From assembly GCA_964016985.1 (NCBI GenBank), contig OZ024827.1, positions 55,802,137 through 55,866,136 on the forward strand: 64,000 nucleotides of DNA, given 5' to 3'. The stretch comes from Anodontia alba (Eukaryota; Mollusca; Bivalvia; Lucinida; Lucinidae). Made by a program: the position numbers and the translations under genes. Positions 20,757 to 33,869 of the stretch are shown here, in pieces. The notes under the pieces are model-generated. The model saw only the letters and a program-made list of their open reading frames with translations. It was not told the origin of the DNA and did no database searches. The stretch's first letter is position 1. The number at the start of each line of letters is the position of its first letter.

Positions 20757-22170
20757 ACCTGCTTGTAGCAGGGTGTGATATAGGCGTCCGATTTTCCGTC
20801 CGTCTGTCAACATTTGTGTCGAAGTTCGACATTTATGTCAAAGTTAGTATTCTAATCAACTACAAGACTAAACAACCATCAAACCTTGCATGAAACATCT
20901 CCCTGACCTCCCGACTTTGCGACATAGGTGCCCGCTTTTCCATTCGTCTGTCCGTTCGTCCGTGTGTCTGTTCGTCTGTGAACAGTTCTGTTATGTCGAA
21001 GTTCGACATTTACGTCAAAGTTAGTATTCTAATCAACTACAATTCTACAACAACCATCATACCTTGCATGACACATCGCCCTGACCTCCTGACTTGGCAG
21101 GTACATTGAACCAGTGACCTTGACCTATATTTTGCACTCCATTGACTTTGACACAATTTACGTTGATGTGCCAGATCTTCTCACCTATAAAGCGTACAAA
21201 TACCAAATCTTGCATAATGCTTCTCCTAGATGTACTGACTTGGCAGGTACCTTGACCCGGTGACCTTGACCTATATTTTGCGCTCTAGTGACTTTGACAC
21301 ATTTTGCGTCGACGTTCGATATCATCTCAACTATAAGGCCTACAACCATCAAACCTTGCTAAATGCTTCTTCTCAATGTACTGACTCGGCAGATACCTTG
21401 ACATGGTGACCTATATTTTGGCTGCAGTGACTTTGACATAATTTAAGTCAACGTTCCAGATCTCCTCAAGTGTAAGACCTCTAGCTACCAAACCTTGCAT
21501 AGTGCTTCTCCTAGATGTACTGACTGGGCAGGTATCTTGACCCGGTGACCTTGACCTATATTTTGCGCTCCAGTGCCTTTTACACATTTTACGTCGACGT
21601 TCAATATCTCCTCAACTATAAGGCCTACAACCATCAAACCTTGCATAGTGCTTCTCCTCAATGTACGGACTCTGCAGGTACCTTGACTGGGTGACCTTGA
21701 CCTATATTTCGCGCTCCATTGACTTTTACACCTTTTATGTCGCCCTTCCATATGTCCTTAACCGTAAGGCCTTCAACCACCAAACCTTATATAGTGCTTC
21801 TTCTCGATGTACGGACTCGGCAGGTACCTTGACCTGGTCATCTTGACCTATATTTTGCACTCCAGTGACTGACACATTTTACGTTGATGTTCGGTATCTC
21901 CTCAAATATAAGACCCACAACCACTAAACCTTGCATAGTGCTTCACCTCATTGCTCATGCTTGGCAGGTACCTTGACCCGGTGACCTTGACCTATATTTG
22001 ACACATTTTACGTTGATGTTTGATAACTCCTCAAACATAAGGCCTATAACCACCATACCTTGCATAGTGCTTCTCCTTGATGTACTGAATTAGCAGGTAC
22101 CTTGACCCGTGACCTTGACCTATATTTCATGCTCCAGTCTTTTACACGTTTTACGTCGACATTCCATTAT
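20757..22170. repeat. ~145-bp satellite, nine or so copies
   Basis: GCAGGTACCTTGACCCGGTG recurs at about 21,100, 21,245, 21,391, 21,530, 21,677, 21,821, 21,966 and 22,096. Most spacings are 139-147 bp and the last is 130. Other conserved boxes are TGACCTATATTTTGCGCTCC, TTTTACGTCGACGTTC and CCAAACCTTGCATAGTGCTT. The first two units (20,757-21,100) carry a GTCCGTCTGTC variant of the module. The block begins GCACCTGCTTGTAGCAGG and the related CCAGCAGGTGCGATGACG follows at 22,365, which may mark element ends. Non-coding. Confidence 0.85.
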
Positions 22171-24365
22171 CATTGGGCTGTATAATACGAAAAGTCAGTG
22201 CTGAAGATATAGCCATTAGATGGAATGGCACTGGCCTGGAATATATGTGCCCCACTAGGCACTTTGTCTACATTTTTTTCAACCCAGTTTTCCAACTAAC
22301 TGCTAAGAATGAAATAAACTTATTTAGTAAACACATTCTGATTGTGGCTCCTGTGACTTTTGCCCCAGCAGGTGCGATGACGCCTTCTGCGGAATTCTTG
22401 TCTGAGGATAGGGTGCATATCTATTCTGTATGACTCCATTTAGCCTTGCCCAAGGCTTAGAAATATACATATATATTGTTTGGCTTATTGAGCTCTTTGG
22501 CTAGTCTATAGATAATATGGTCTGGATTTCAGAGACAACCACAGAAGAAAAGTTCACCCATAGACTAGCTAAACATTGAATCAAAAAGAAGAATGTAAAT
22601 GAAAAAAAAAAAAATAATAAGTAAACAAAAAGTGACAAACATACTTATATATTGGCCTAGTAGCTAGGCTAGACTCCATTCAACATGTTCAGTGTGTTTT
22701 TGAAGTTCCAAATCCTGTAACTACTGTAAAATCCCAAAAATTCGGACACTCAAAAAAAAAAAAAAAAAAAAAAAAAAATCAAACACAAACCACAATCATC
22801 CCAGAATTTGAACAGAATAATTTACAATACAGATAATCTGTATTCAAAATATGTAGATGGAATGGTAAACAGTGAAGACCCCAGCCAGACTAGGAGCAGT
22901 CTGATTTGGGTCTGCACTGTTTGCCCAAACCTACAGTATATGTCTGAAAACTTAGGACCATTACAGCATTTCTAATATAATCTACAGACTCAACAGAGCT
23001 TTGACCTAATTTAAATTTAACCAATTGAGATAATCCATTTAACTTTCAAAATTAAAAATCAACTGTCTTGATTTGCTTCAAAGACTAAAATGTTTACCAG
23101 TCACAACTGACAATCATGTATTTATTTTCACTACACCTTGTCATATTTGGTACAGTTTTGTTTGCATTAAACATGCAAAGCAAAGGTCAGTAAAATCTTA
23201 ATAAGTTGAATAAGATATATGTACATGGTAACCTTGCTATAACATGTCTTGTTATAAAACAGTTTTGAATATACCGGTAACACGGTTCATAGAATAAATC
23301 CCTAAAATGCATAGACCAAACAGAAAAATGCCCATAAATGGCCATTCCTCTGCACAGTATATACATTTTTATTTGGATATAACATAACTTGCTCAATGAT
23401 TGCCTTTATCCCCAAAAATATATTTTTGTACAGAGGCTGGGTGTACGTACACTTTTAAATGACTTCAGCTAACATTACCACACCTCAAAACTTTGCTACT
23501 ATACATTAATTTAAGTTTCAGTTTTTTGTTATTATTTTTTTTCCTTCCTTTCATATTTATTCTAAACAATACCCAAGACCATCACACAACATAACTTTTA
23601 AAATGACAATTTATACTTGTTAAAAACTTGGTTAACTGTAATCTTCTATAGTTCATAGATTGCTTTTTATAACCATTTAACCAAATCTCCACTGAAAAAG
23701 TAGTTGCGACTTTTCCTGAACCTGGAGTATTTTTTAGAAAAAATTATATTTATTTAGCATTTACCAGTTTAAAAAAAAATAGTATCTGGAAAACCTCTGA
23801 TTTGATTACCCTAAAGATCCATTGTTTCAGACACTATAACCATTATACACTTCAACCTCTTTATAACACGCTTTGCTATATAATATTTCTAGATACAACA
23901 TGGTTCAGAAATGGGTCCCCAAATTGTAAAGCTCATGTAGAAAATGGCCATAAATGGCCATAAATTAAGGCCGGCCAATCAGAGCTGAAAGATAAACAAT
24001 TATCAGTCCTGCCATTGTGATCGATAGTTGATTAGTAATTGATCACCCTTTTACCTATTTGAGCATGACTCTTTATATGTATGTATTTGATCAGACAGGT
24101 TTGAGCAAACAGTGTAGACCCAGATGAGATGCTGCAAATGTGGTGTCTCATCAGGGTCCACACTGTTTGCCACTCATCCAGCTTTTTTTAGACACAACAG
24201 TGGGTACTAAATTGTACTTGTTCAAATTTTAGATTAAGTATTATAAGGAGTAGAGGTGTCTGAATACTAAGGGTAACTACATGTATGTTAAAGTAACAAA
24301 CACAGAAATCAAATGATGGATAGCAGATCAGTGATGATAATCATTTTATCGATCAATTAATCGAT
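22170..24365. other. Intergenic, with A run and two dispersed MITE-like repeats
   Basis: A 32-base A run lies at about 22,749-22,778. A CAAACAGTG hairpin is at 22,865-22,924 and a second at 24,105-24,170. The latter is the core of a ~220-bp repeat (23,965-24,182) that recurs almost unchanged at 46,612-46,853. Diverged copies of a CCATAAATGGCCATAAAT box occur at about 23,331 and 23,944 and again as CCATAAATGGTCATTTTTGA at 27,350 and 27,388. No gene recognised. Confidence 0.5.
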
Positions 24366-24369
24366 TATC

Positions 24370-27345
24370 CAAATTATTGTGCCGCACAATCAAGGGCAAG
24401 GACACCAGGTACAAGCTCTACTGGTCAGGAAACGACAAAGGCACTGCTGGTATAGGAGTGTTTGTTGCAGAAGTGTGGATAGAGAAAGTTTTTGAGGTTC
24501 AGAGAGTCTCCGACAGAATCATTTTAGTGAAACTCATAGTCGGCCAGTGTGTGGTTACCTTTCTGTCTGTTTATGCCCCACAGAGTGGTCTAAGTGATGA
24601 GGTTAAGGACCTGTTCTTTGATCAGCTGCGTGCTGTGACTGCCAGGATCCCAGCATCAGAATTCCTAATCCCTTGTGGAACGGCCATGTTGGCCGTGCAG
24701 GCACTGGATACAGGGAAGTGCATGGTGGGATGGGGTATGGCAGGTCGAAACCAGATGTTGAGGGTGAGAGAATCCTAGAGTACGCCCTAGCATTTGACCT
24801 GCTTCTTGGGAACACATGTTTCAAGAAACGTGACAGCCATATCATCACATACAAGTCTGGAAACATAGCCACGTAGATAGACTTCATCCTTTTCCGTAGG
24901 ACCATGCGCAAACTTGTCACAGATGTAAAAGTGATCCCTGATGAGGAAGTAGCTCTGCAACATCAGCTTCTTGTATGTGACATGAGGATTGATGTGCCTC
25001 CAAAATCCAAGCGCAAGTTCACCCCTCGCCTCAAAGTTTGGAAGCTTAAAGACCCTCAGACAAGCAGTCATTTCCAGGAGGTCTTCAACTTGCATGCGAG
25101 CACATCTGCAGGTGTAGCTGATGGGGCCGCTAAGGATATCTGGAACAACATCAAGACTGGACTGCTCAAGACAACTGAGGAGGTATGTGACAGCACAACT
25201 CAGCCACACCATTGGCGTCGTGAAACCTGGTGGTGGAATGAACACGTGGAAAAGGCCATTGCTGCCAAGCGGACAGCTTTCAAGGCCTGGAAGGCTGGTA
25301 AAGGCACTAGGGCATCATACGATGCAGCCAAACGAAATGCCAGACATGCAGTGCACCATGCTTGTCAAGAAGCCGACAAGAAGGTCTGCGAGAATATTGA
25401 CCCCAAGTCTTCAGAAGTTTACCGCCTTGCTAACCAGTGTAGAAGAGAGAACACTGATGTTGTTGGTGACAAACCTGTGAAGAATGATGCAGGAGAGATG
25501 TCAATGAGTGAAGACTCAAAAGTAGAAGGCCTGGCTAGAGCACTACCAAAGGCTTCTCAACGTTGAGTTTGACTGGGACCCAGACCACCTGTCATATCAA
25601 CCACCAGTGGAAGTCACGCCCATCCCAATCACCATTGATATGGTTAAGAAGGCTATCTCACAGATGAAGGCTGACAAAGCACCGGGCCCATCAGGCATAG
25701 TGGTGGAGATGATACGAGCCGCCGGTAACATGGGCGTCTCCATGATCCGTGACCTTGCAGTTGCAATCATTCATGATGGCAAGGTACCCTCTGACTGGGA
25801 GCAGAGTTTCATTGTCTGCCTCTACAAGGGAAAAGGGGACACATTGGAAAGGGGCAACTACCGTGGTCTCAAGCTGACAGAGCAGGTTATGAAAATCCTG
25901 GAGAGGATTGTGGACGGCCTCATCAGACAGTTGGTGTCAATCGACGATTCCCAGTTTGGCTTTGTCCCAGGCAGAGGCACTACAGATGCAATCTTTGTTG
26001 TCAGGCAGCTGCAAGAGAAGTATCTAGCTGCCAATAAGAGACTCTACATGGCTTTTGTAGACCTGGAGAAGGCGTTTGATCGAGTACCTCAGAATGTCAT
26101 CTGGTGGGCGCTGAGAAAACTTGGTGTGGAGGAGTGGATTGTGCGACTGGTGCAGGGGATGTATGCAAATGCGCGGAGCCATGTCCGTGTTGGTGAGGGG
26201 TACAGAAAAGAGTTTGAAGTGAAGGTTGGTGTTCACCAAGGATCAGTACTCAGCCCGCTGCTCTTCATCATTGTGCTTGAAGCCTTATCACGAGAGTTCC
26301 GCTCTGGGGTCCCCTGGGAGGACCGCTATGCCGATGACCTTGTTATCATCGCTGAATCGATTGAGGAATGTGTCAGGAGGCTCTTGACTTGGAAAGAAGC
26401 AATGGAGAAGAAAGGACTGAGAGTAAATCCAGGAAAGACATCTGCGGTATGGGACTGGACCTCCTGCAGAGTTCAGGCGAGTTTCCATGCACCGTCTGTT
26501 GCACTGGAGTGGGCAGCAACAGCATCTTCTGCAATGGCTGCAAGCACTGGGTGCACAAGAAATGCAGTGGGCTCAAGCGCTTGAAAAAGGACCCTGACTA
26601 CAGATGTACATGGTGCCAGGGAACTGCACTCCCCTTGGATGGCAGACCACAGAAGGAAGTCCAGGTCGGACCTGACAAGCTTGAGGTGGTAGCTTCCTTT
26701 TGCTACCTAGGTGACATGCTCTCAGCAGCAGGTGGCTGTGAACTTTCAACCACAACACGTGTGAAAACCGCCTGGAAGAAGTTCAAGGATCTGCTACCAG
26801 TCCCCTCTTCACGCCACCTCGCTTTCAAAACACGTGGCCGTGTGTACAGCTCTTGTGTGTGGAGTGCAATACTCCATGCCAGCGAGACTTGGCCATTGAC
26901 AAAGCCGAACCTCTAGCGTCTGCAGCGGAATGACAGGGCAATGATCAGACAGATCTGCAATGTCAGGCCGCAAGACATTGTCACCACCAGGCGGCTTGGC
27001 ATTGAGGATCTGGACCTCATTCTGAAGGAGAGAAGACTCCGATGGTATGGACATGTGGAACGCTCCAATGGTGCAGTCAAGACAGCCTTTGACATACAGG
27101 TTGATGGAAAGCGTGGGCCTGGGAGGCCCAAAATGACATGGAAGCAGATGACAGAGAGGGATTGCAGAGAGTGGAAGCTCTCAGTTATCAACCCTCATGA
27201 TAGACGTACCTGGAGATCTGTTGTGAGATCTGCCATGCGTGCAGCAAGCCAGCTATCTGGAAGGGGCCCACTGATGTGGATGTTGCCCCTGTACCTGCAC
27301 GTTAATCAAAAATCTGATTATGATGATATACGATGATATGAGCCT
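24370..27345 (+). mobile_element. 5'-truncated, inactivated APE-type LINE
   Basis: Fragments in three phases reconstruct one polyprotein order. 24,377-24,670 is an exonuclease-endonuclease-phosphatase fold (VSDRIILVKL, then SVYAPQ). A shifted frame 24,673-25,566 continues with WNGHVG and T*IDFI, where a TAG at 24,874 replaces a sense codon. A further shift gives the RT at 25,607-26,450: KAPGPSG, FVDLEKAFDRVP, HQGSVLSPLLF and an intact RYADDLVII. Another shift gives a Cys/His-rich PHD-like tail (CTVCC...FCNGCKHWVHKKC, 26,475-26,560). After a TAG at 26,914 comes a conserved C-terminus (RRLRWYGHV...RGPGRPK) to 27,336. The catalytic RT box survives but at least five disruptions make it inactive. 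The 3' end is a short ATGAT-type repeat rather than poly(A). GC content is clearly higher than the surroundings. No target duplication identified; clade left open. Confidence 0.9.
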
Positions 27346-29545
27346 TACCATAAATGGTCATTTTTGATACATTAATTGTGCCAGCCTTACCATAAATGGT
27401 CATTTTTGATACAATCTATATACTTTTTAATTAAATATTATGTTTAACTAGCACTGCCCATGCTTTAGACCTTAACAACCATATTTTAAAGATGTTTTGG
27501 TGCACTTATAATGCAATCATTTATATCTAATCATTTGAGTCAGGGAAACTTCTATTCCTGGCTTTTCAAAGGAGGTCTGGAAATTTAAACTAGTGGTTTT
27601 AAAGATGATTGCTGAAAGTGTACGAAGAAGCTTCCATAATGAAACCAGATTTTAGACTGAAAATAATACATAATTGTAAAAGTGTGAAATCTCGTACTCC
27701 CGAAAAAGTACAGGAGTAACTTTATCATTTTAATATGTGTCCCACAATTTAAATGGAATGGTATCCAATGGAAGACCCTGATCAGACTTACTAGTAGTCT
27801 TCTGGGTCACCATTGCTTACTTATACCCGCAATAAGGATAAGGAGTCATAAAATATACAACATTATTTCATCATTTCATATTCCATACAAAAAACCCCCC
27901 CAAAAAACATATTTACATAATGTATTCCAATACATGTATTTTCTTCCAAAACATATGCCTGATTACACCCTTTATTCTTGGGTCCATGTCTGTTGGTCTG
28001 AACATTCTGATTCGTCATTCGTTTACGGATTTATGAGTTTGGATTATGGCTTCGGTACCATGACCCCAACTACTTTCACCCAGTTCTGTTAAATCTTAAA
28101 CTGTCTAGCGTGCACTTATTGCCATGTTACATCCCAGTATTTTAGCTTTGCAGAGACTAAAGACTCCATACAAAAAAAGACAAATTTACATAATGTATTC
28201 CAATATTTTCTTCCAAAACACATGCACGCTCGACATTTAATATAACCATCTGTACAGGAGTTACTTTGTGTCCGTTTTATTGTATTTAACATCAAAATAT
28301 TGCCAACAAAATTATTTTTCAATAACACTTTCAATCATTTTGTTAACAATTTTGTGAATGATCACACACTGTGTATTTCGGGCACTTGCAGGTACATTGA
28401 TCTGTATTTTTCCATTTACCAGTCGAAACTTTGAAATTTTCCAAATAGTTGAAATCTTTTCAAGTGTTTAAACCACTATTGCATTTATTTAATATGGATA
28501 TATACTTTTGACCTCCTATGATCAGTCTCATGATCAGTCTCATAAATACAAAATTCCAAAACCCAACTGTAGTACCCGTGACCCAATAACATGTTTTATC
28601 CATTGTAACGCTTGTTTACACTTGGGCCCTGAACGAGCTTAGTCAAATTTATTGTCAAGAAATGAAATCTAAAACTCGGCAATTTTCACATTTAGATCAT
28701 GAAAATAGCATCCTAAGTTATTACAACACTTGAATTTTAAATATTTTTTTTTCTTATTTTACTTCTTTTAGGAGGTTATTAGTTAAATGGACTGTAAATA
28801 TCAAGGGGTAAATGGGTCATCTCGTAGAAGTGAAACTATTTTTTAGTATTGTTTACTAACATGTTAATTTCTATTTGGGGTGCAGAATTCTTCTACCACA
28901 AGCTGATTTTGCCCGAGGTGCACAGTATGTGTTCTTCCAACATGTACAACATATTGTGACCTCAGAAAAGTATTAGTTTGTATGCCTATTTTGTCAGTCA
29001 CTATAAAAAACAAGGTTCTGTTATTTCTACACATTTTCCTATTAAACTGAGGACTGATTACAAGTAACTGCTTATCTCCTGAGCGTTCAGAGATTATCGG
29101 AAAATCTCATGACTATAACGTCTATTCTGCCACGATCATCAAACCAGGCAGACATTGATCGCGAACAAAAAATATAGTTATCTTATTAAGAGAACGCAAA
29201 TATTCGTTTTTATTTTTGATTGCAAAAAGACCGTGTTTTCTTTTCTTTTTGTTTTTTTGCAATCAAAAACAGCGTTTCTTATTCATTTGATCCGCGTTCG
29301 TCGTTTTTATTTTTCATTCTTTGAAATGAAATAAATGGCAAATAGTAATTTTCACTTACTAGATATATGCGTTCAGCAGCCTCCATTCAGTGTCATGTAG
29401 TTGTAAATTCTTGAAAAGAAAACCAAATAAATGAAGAGAAAGTCATTACAGATTTTGTCTGCATCTTTCAAGTAGGAAGAATAGAACGTCATATCGTTTT
29501 AAATGCCAACACAGTATTTATTTGCATCCTTTACTATAACAGAAA
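27346..29545. other. Unannotated, with small direct repeats
   Basis: CCTTACCATAAATGGTCATT is duplicated at 27,343 and 27,385. A ~60-bp segment around TTTACATAATGTATTCCAAT occurs at 27,912 and 28,185. A degenerate hairpin of the dispersed family lies near 27,764-27,820. An inverted TTTTGATTGCAAAAA pair sits at about 29,214-29,270. No gene recognised. Confidence 0.45.
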
Positions 29546-29549
29546 AAAA

Positions 29550-30195
29550 AAAATGTTTAAAATCACAATTCTTCCTGCACCCTTGGACCAGTTTCAGTCA
29601 GACCTCACAGAACTGTTACCTTAATGACTCTTTACTAAAATAGCTTAAATGGTTCTGCCACAAAGAACAAGATGGGCACCAGAGCTTGAAATAGAAAAAT
29701 CTTTAAATAACAACTCCTCCTAAACCCTTTGACCAATTTCAATCAAATTTCACAGGAATGTTGCCTGAGTGACTCTACCAAAGTAGCCAAAAGGTTCTGC
29801 TCCAATGAACAAGATTGCTGCCAGACCTGAAAATAGAAAAGTCTTAAAATGGCAACTCCTTCTACAATCCTGGGCCAATTTCAGTCAAACTTCACAGAAT
29901 TGTTGCCTAGGGGACTCTTCACCAAAATAGCTAAAATGATTCCACTTCAGTGAACAAACTGGCCACCAGAGCTAAAAACAGAAAAATCTTTAAATGACAA
30001 CTCCTAAACCCTTGGGCCAATTTCAGTCAAACTTCACAAGTATGTTACCTAGGTGACTCCCTACCAAAATTGCTAAAACGGTTCCACTCCAGTGAAAATG
30101 ATGGCAGTAACAGCTGAAAAAAATCTTTAAGCCTAAACATAGCTAGGTATTTTCTAGTACACAGCTGAGTGATACAGGGCCATCTTGGCCCTCCT
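29550..30195. repeat. 143-bp tandem repeat, four copies
   Basis: The box CCAATTTCAGTCAAACTTCACAG recurs at about 29,588, 29,732, 29,875 and 30,018 with a steady 143-144-bp period. Each unit also contains AAAATCTTTAAATGACAACTCC and GTGAACAA. The array ends with TGATACAGGGCCATCTTGGC (30,170-30,190). Non-coding. Confidence 0.85.
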
Positions 30196-31580
30196 GTTTT
30201 GTGTGTATATATGTTCTTCTCTGTTAAACCTCTACTTGACAAGTATTATATCTATTTTATCTGTTGGTTTCTTACATATCATATGTATAAACAGACAAGT
30301 GTTTACACATAGGAATACTGAAATTTCATTGCTAAATATAGGAACACCATGCTGTGTCATGGTCTCCTGTGAACATTCATCCAATTATAGCTTAGTTATT
30401 ACAATAGGTATAAAGCTACATCCTGAGTGTCTTTGTGCGTTTTGATTGCCCTGGGCTCCTAGAAAATTGAGATTGCATCAATGGCTCAGTGACTTTGAAT
30501 GTAATGGCAAGTTTATCAACCTATTTTTACTGTCCCTGTGTATATTTATACCATTTAAGGTGTGTTTCAATCAGCCAAAGTTTACCACAACAACAAAAAT
30601 ATGAGGTGGAGATACTCCTACACTAAAAATAAGGTTTCAGTTTGGTAAAAAAAATGCCAAAAACAACAACAAAACATAATTATTTTTCAATGTGATTTTG
30701 GGAAAAGAATAGTGTTTTTAAAGTGATTATTTTCACATGGTGGAAGTCTGGATTAGCAATATTGTAAGAAAAGAGAAGTAGTTTTTGTTGCCTTATAAAT
30801 TCAGTTTTGACATATTTTTACATGCTTGAAAATAGTGGTTTTAAATAATTTTGAGCTACCTACTTGCAAATATATCCATATAAGGCATCCATTGTTGCGA
30901 TTTTGTTTCTGACGATGGGCAATTAGTAAAGGTAGTAAAGTATTTCAAAAGGAGATTTGTGTGTCAGTTGATGCAACTGCACTGTTGTGTAATGTTGTTA
31001 TTTGTTTCTTGTAACTTCTGCTGTTTGAAGGCAGAGTATATTTAGTTGACAGATACTTGGACAGATTTGTGATTTTGACCTTTGAAGGGTATCTTCAGAT
31101 ATATTTCTGCAAACTATGGATATGTGTCGCTCCCATGCATCCATTGCAAGATCTTAGAGGTAATATGGTAAATGTCCTAAAATTTCGAACAAAATTAAAT
31201 AATTTCAGTTCTTGCTGTTCGAAATTTTAGGAATTATGATTTTCTAAAAATTTTGCTGTTCAAATTTAGGACAGATTCACTGACAGCCAAAATTGACCTG
31301 GCTATCGGATGCTTTCTGACATCCGAAACGACAAAAAAGGACCTATACGATGAAAGGGTTTTCTTATTTGCTATATGTGATAGGTAAACTGAATGTGAAA
31401 TTGTATGAACTAATAAATAAATACCAAACTGATGTTTGTTTTCACTTCCAACCGATTAATTCTGTCAAATAAATGTACCTCATAACAAAACAACTAATTA
31501 TCCAGTACACTAATTAATCGCCAGATACGTTTGTTTGGCACTCCGGGAATGTGCAACTTTCTTAAAATAAGCTGACTTAG
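30196..31580. other. Unannotated stretch
   Basis: AT-rich without motif-bearing frames. An inverted repeat of CCTAAAATTTCGAACA and its complement is at about 31,168-31,230. Nothing else recognised. Confidence 0.4.
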
Positions 31581-31584
31581 GGGT

Positions 31585-32955
31585 CAGTGTATTCCTTGGA
31601 CCAAATCACTTGGACCATTGGACCTTGGACTGGTCCAAGTGATTTTCAGTTGGACCAAATGGGGTGTGTATTCCTTGGACCAATTTCAGTTGGACCAAGT
31701 CATAAATACCTGTTGGACCATATTAAACCATGTTTTTACAACTAAAGTAATATGTATCTATGTAAATTGTATTCATTTTTTATTTATCTATTTTTTTATT
31801 TTTTTTTATTTTTATTATTATTTTTTTTTTTTACTTTTGATAAAACAATTTTAATTGACATAATTTGATATTTTCGATTTTCGAAAGCATTATTATATTT
31901 TGTGAAGGCTAATATTTTCACACTATAATCAACTTGTTTTGACAATCAAATGTTTTAAGGCTTAGTACTCTCTATACAATTTTCAGCAGATAACATTTTG
32001 AAGTTTTTTTTTTTTTTTTTTTTTTTTTTGTTTTTGTTTTTCATTTTTCCCTGAAAACAGTTTTGGCATTTCATACAAATTGTCTCCACAGGATTTGACA
32101 TTCTATGTAAGTTGTCTTCAGTGGAGAAATGTCAAAACCCCTTTATGGGGAAAAAAAAGAAAAAAATGTCATCAGATTGTCATCTGCTGAATTAGCCCAG
32201 AGAGTAGTAAAGGTTCAATTGGACCTAGAATTGGACCATGTATTAAGTTTACATTAATCTTAACTTTGTTGGACTTTCAACAACAAGTTGCCTTTACCAA
32301 GAAAATATTTGTATATTATTATTTTTTTTTTTTTTATTATTATTGTTATTATTTTACATAATTTTAGATGTGTATAAATGGCTGGGATTTACCATTTCAT
32401 TTGGTAGGTTATTCTCACTTATTTTATTTTAACTTTCCTTTTAAAAATGCATTTTGCAGTGACTTGAGTTAAAGCCCTGTATTCCTTGGACCAAATCATT
32501 TGGACCTTGGATAGCAGGTCCAAGTGATTATCAGTTGGACCAAATAGGGTGTATTCCTTGGACAAGTTCCACTTGGATCAGGTATACACCCGTTGGACCA
32601 TATCAAACTATGTTTTTATAACTAAATAATATGTATCTACGTAAATTTTATTTATTTATTTTTTTTCTTTTGTTTCTTTTGATAAAAAATTTTAATTGAG
32701 ATAATTGGAAAGTGGGGTAAACTCATTTATTCTTTCTGTCTTTGTTCCTTTCTTCAGAGACATACCTATTATTTTTTATACTTTACCACTCTCTGGGCTA
32801 ATTCTGCAGACAACAAATTGGTGATAGTTTTCTTATTTTTCCCAGAAATAGGTTTTACATTTGCATGAAATGTCAAATCCTGTTTTCTAGGAAAATAAGA
32901 AAAACAATTCAAAATGTCGTCTGCTGAAAAATTTACCCTGAGTGCTAAGCGTTAA
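31585..32955. repeat. Direct duplication ~890 bp apart, each with a MITE-like hairpin
   Basis: TGTATTCCTTGGACCAAATCA begins two copies (about 31,587 and 32,477) that stay alignable through TTGGACCATAT, ATGTTTTTATAACTAAA and TATGTATCTA. Both are followed by T-rich tracts and then by an inverted-repeat unit: 31,960-32,213 and 32,783-32,953, whose arms contain ACTACTCTCTGGGCTAAT and CAGCAGATGACA. The arrangement suggests a tandemly duplicated element. The short plus-strand ORF at 31,618 is not meaningful. Confidence 0.7.
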
Positions 32956-33084
32956 AGAATCCCATTTTTTGACTGAAAAGGATGATTTTGCATTGCATTC
33001 TGACATTACATATTATGTGTTAGAAAAAAAAAAGTTTTTTATTATATACAAAGTAATGAAATATAGAGAATTATTAATGAAATA

Positions 33085-33170
33085 AAATGCATATTTTCAC
33101 TAGTGAAATATAAGTTTTATATTTTCACTAGTGAAAATATAAAACTTATATTTTCACTCCTCTGAGCAGT
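33085..33170. repeat. Hairpin of TATTTTCACTAGTGAAAATA type
   Basis: ATATTTTCACTAGTGAAATATAAG is followed by its complement twice, forming nested palindromes with CTAGT centres. It may be the left part of the MITE-like unit that also includes the hairpin at 33,457. Confidence 0.7.
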
Positions 33171-33456
33171 GAAAAATATAAGATCTGGATCTACAGTTTT
33201 CTTATTTACATTAATGTTTTCATTACACTAGATGAAAATTTTTATGGTATTCACTGAAAAAGAGTAAATTTTCTTTTTATTTTATTTTTATACGCCAATG
33301 CGCGTTTCTGACGTCATATCTAACGTCACCAAACAAAACAAAACATGAACGTCATGGCGCCAAGGGACAAAACTGCGTGTCAGACTTTCCCTTGCAAATG
33401 CAAGATTTGCATCTCTTCTATCGAAAGTGATGTATATAATAAAAAGAAAATTCAAA

Positions 33457-33592
33457 TGTTTGTCGTGAATATGACTTTTATTTCATCTCGTGAAGTGAAA
33501 AAATGTATATTTCATTCGTGCCTTCGGCACTCATGAAATATACATTTTTTCACTTCACTCGATGAAATAAAAGTCATATTCACTCCAAACAT
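33457..33592. repeat. Near-perfect 65-bp-arm hairpin
   Basis: GTGAATATGACTTTTATTTC... reads into GAAATAAAAGTCATATTCAC, with GTGCCTTCGGCAC at the centre. Only two or so mismatches are visible over the arms. A transcript through it would make a long dsRNA stem. CGTCATATCTAACGTCACC just upstream (33,310) resembles the segment near 8,880-8,905, so both may belong to one MITE family. Confidence 0.85.
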
Positions 33593-33869
33593 TTGAATAT
33601 CCTCTATATAATCACTTCTTAATATTTGAAGTTTTTTTGTTTTTTTTATCCTGTGAAGAACTATAACAGTATCATGTCAGTCACCCGATAAGACCTGTCA
33701 ATCATCTGATAATACTTGTCATTAAGCATCTGTGTTAGAATACCTTAAATCTACTGGCCAGTGAAGTCCATAGCTGAAAAGCATAGCATTCCACAGAAAA
33801 ATCAAAGCAATACAATCAAGTATTCCTATTATGATTTTAAAATATTTTGTTCAATCTTAAACTTTCACT

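Noticed and set aside
21485..21846. ORFs within the 145-bp satellite
   Set aside because: The period is not a multiple of three and frames differ between units.
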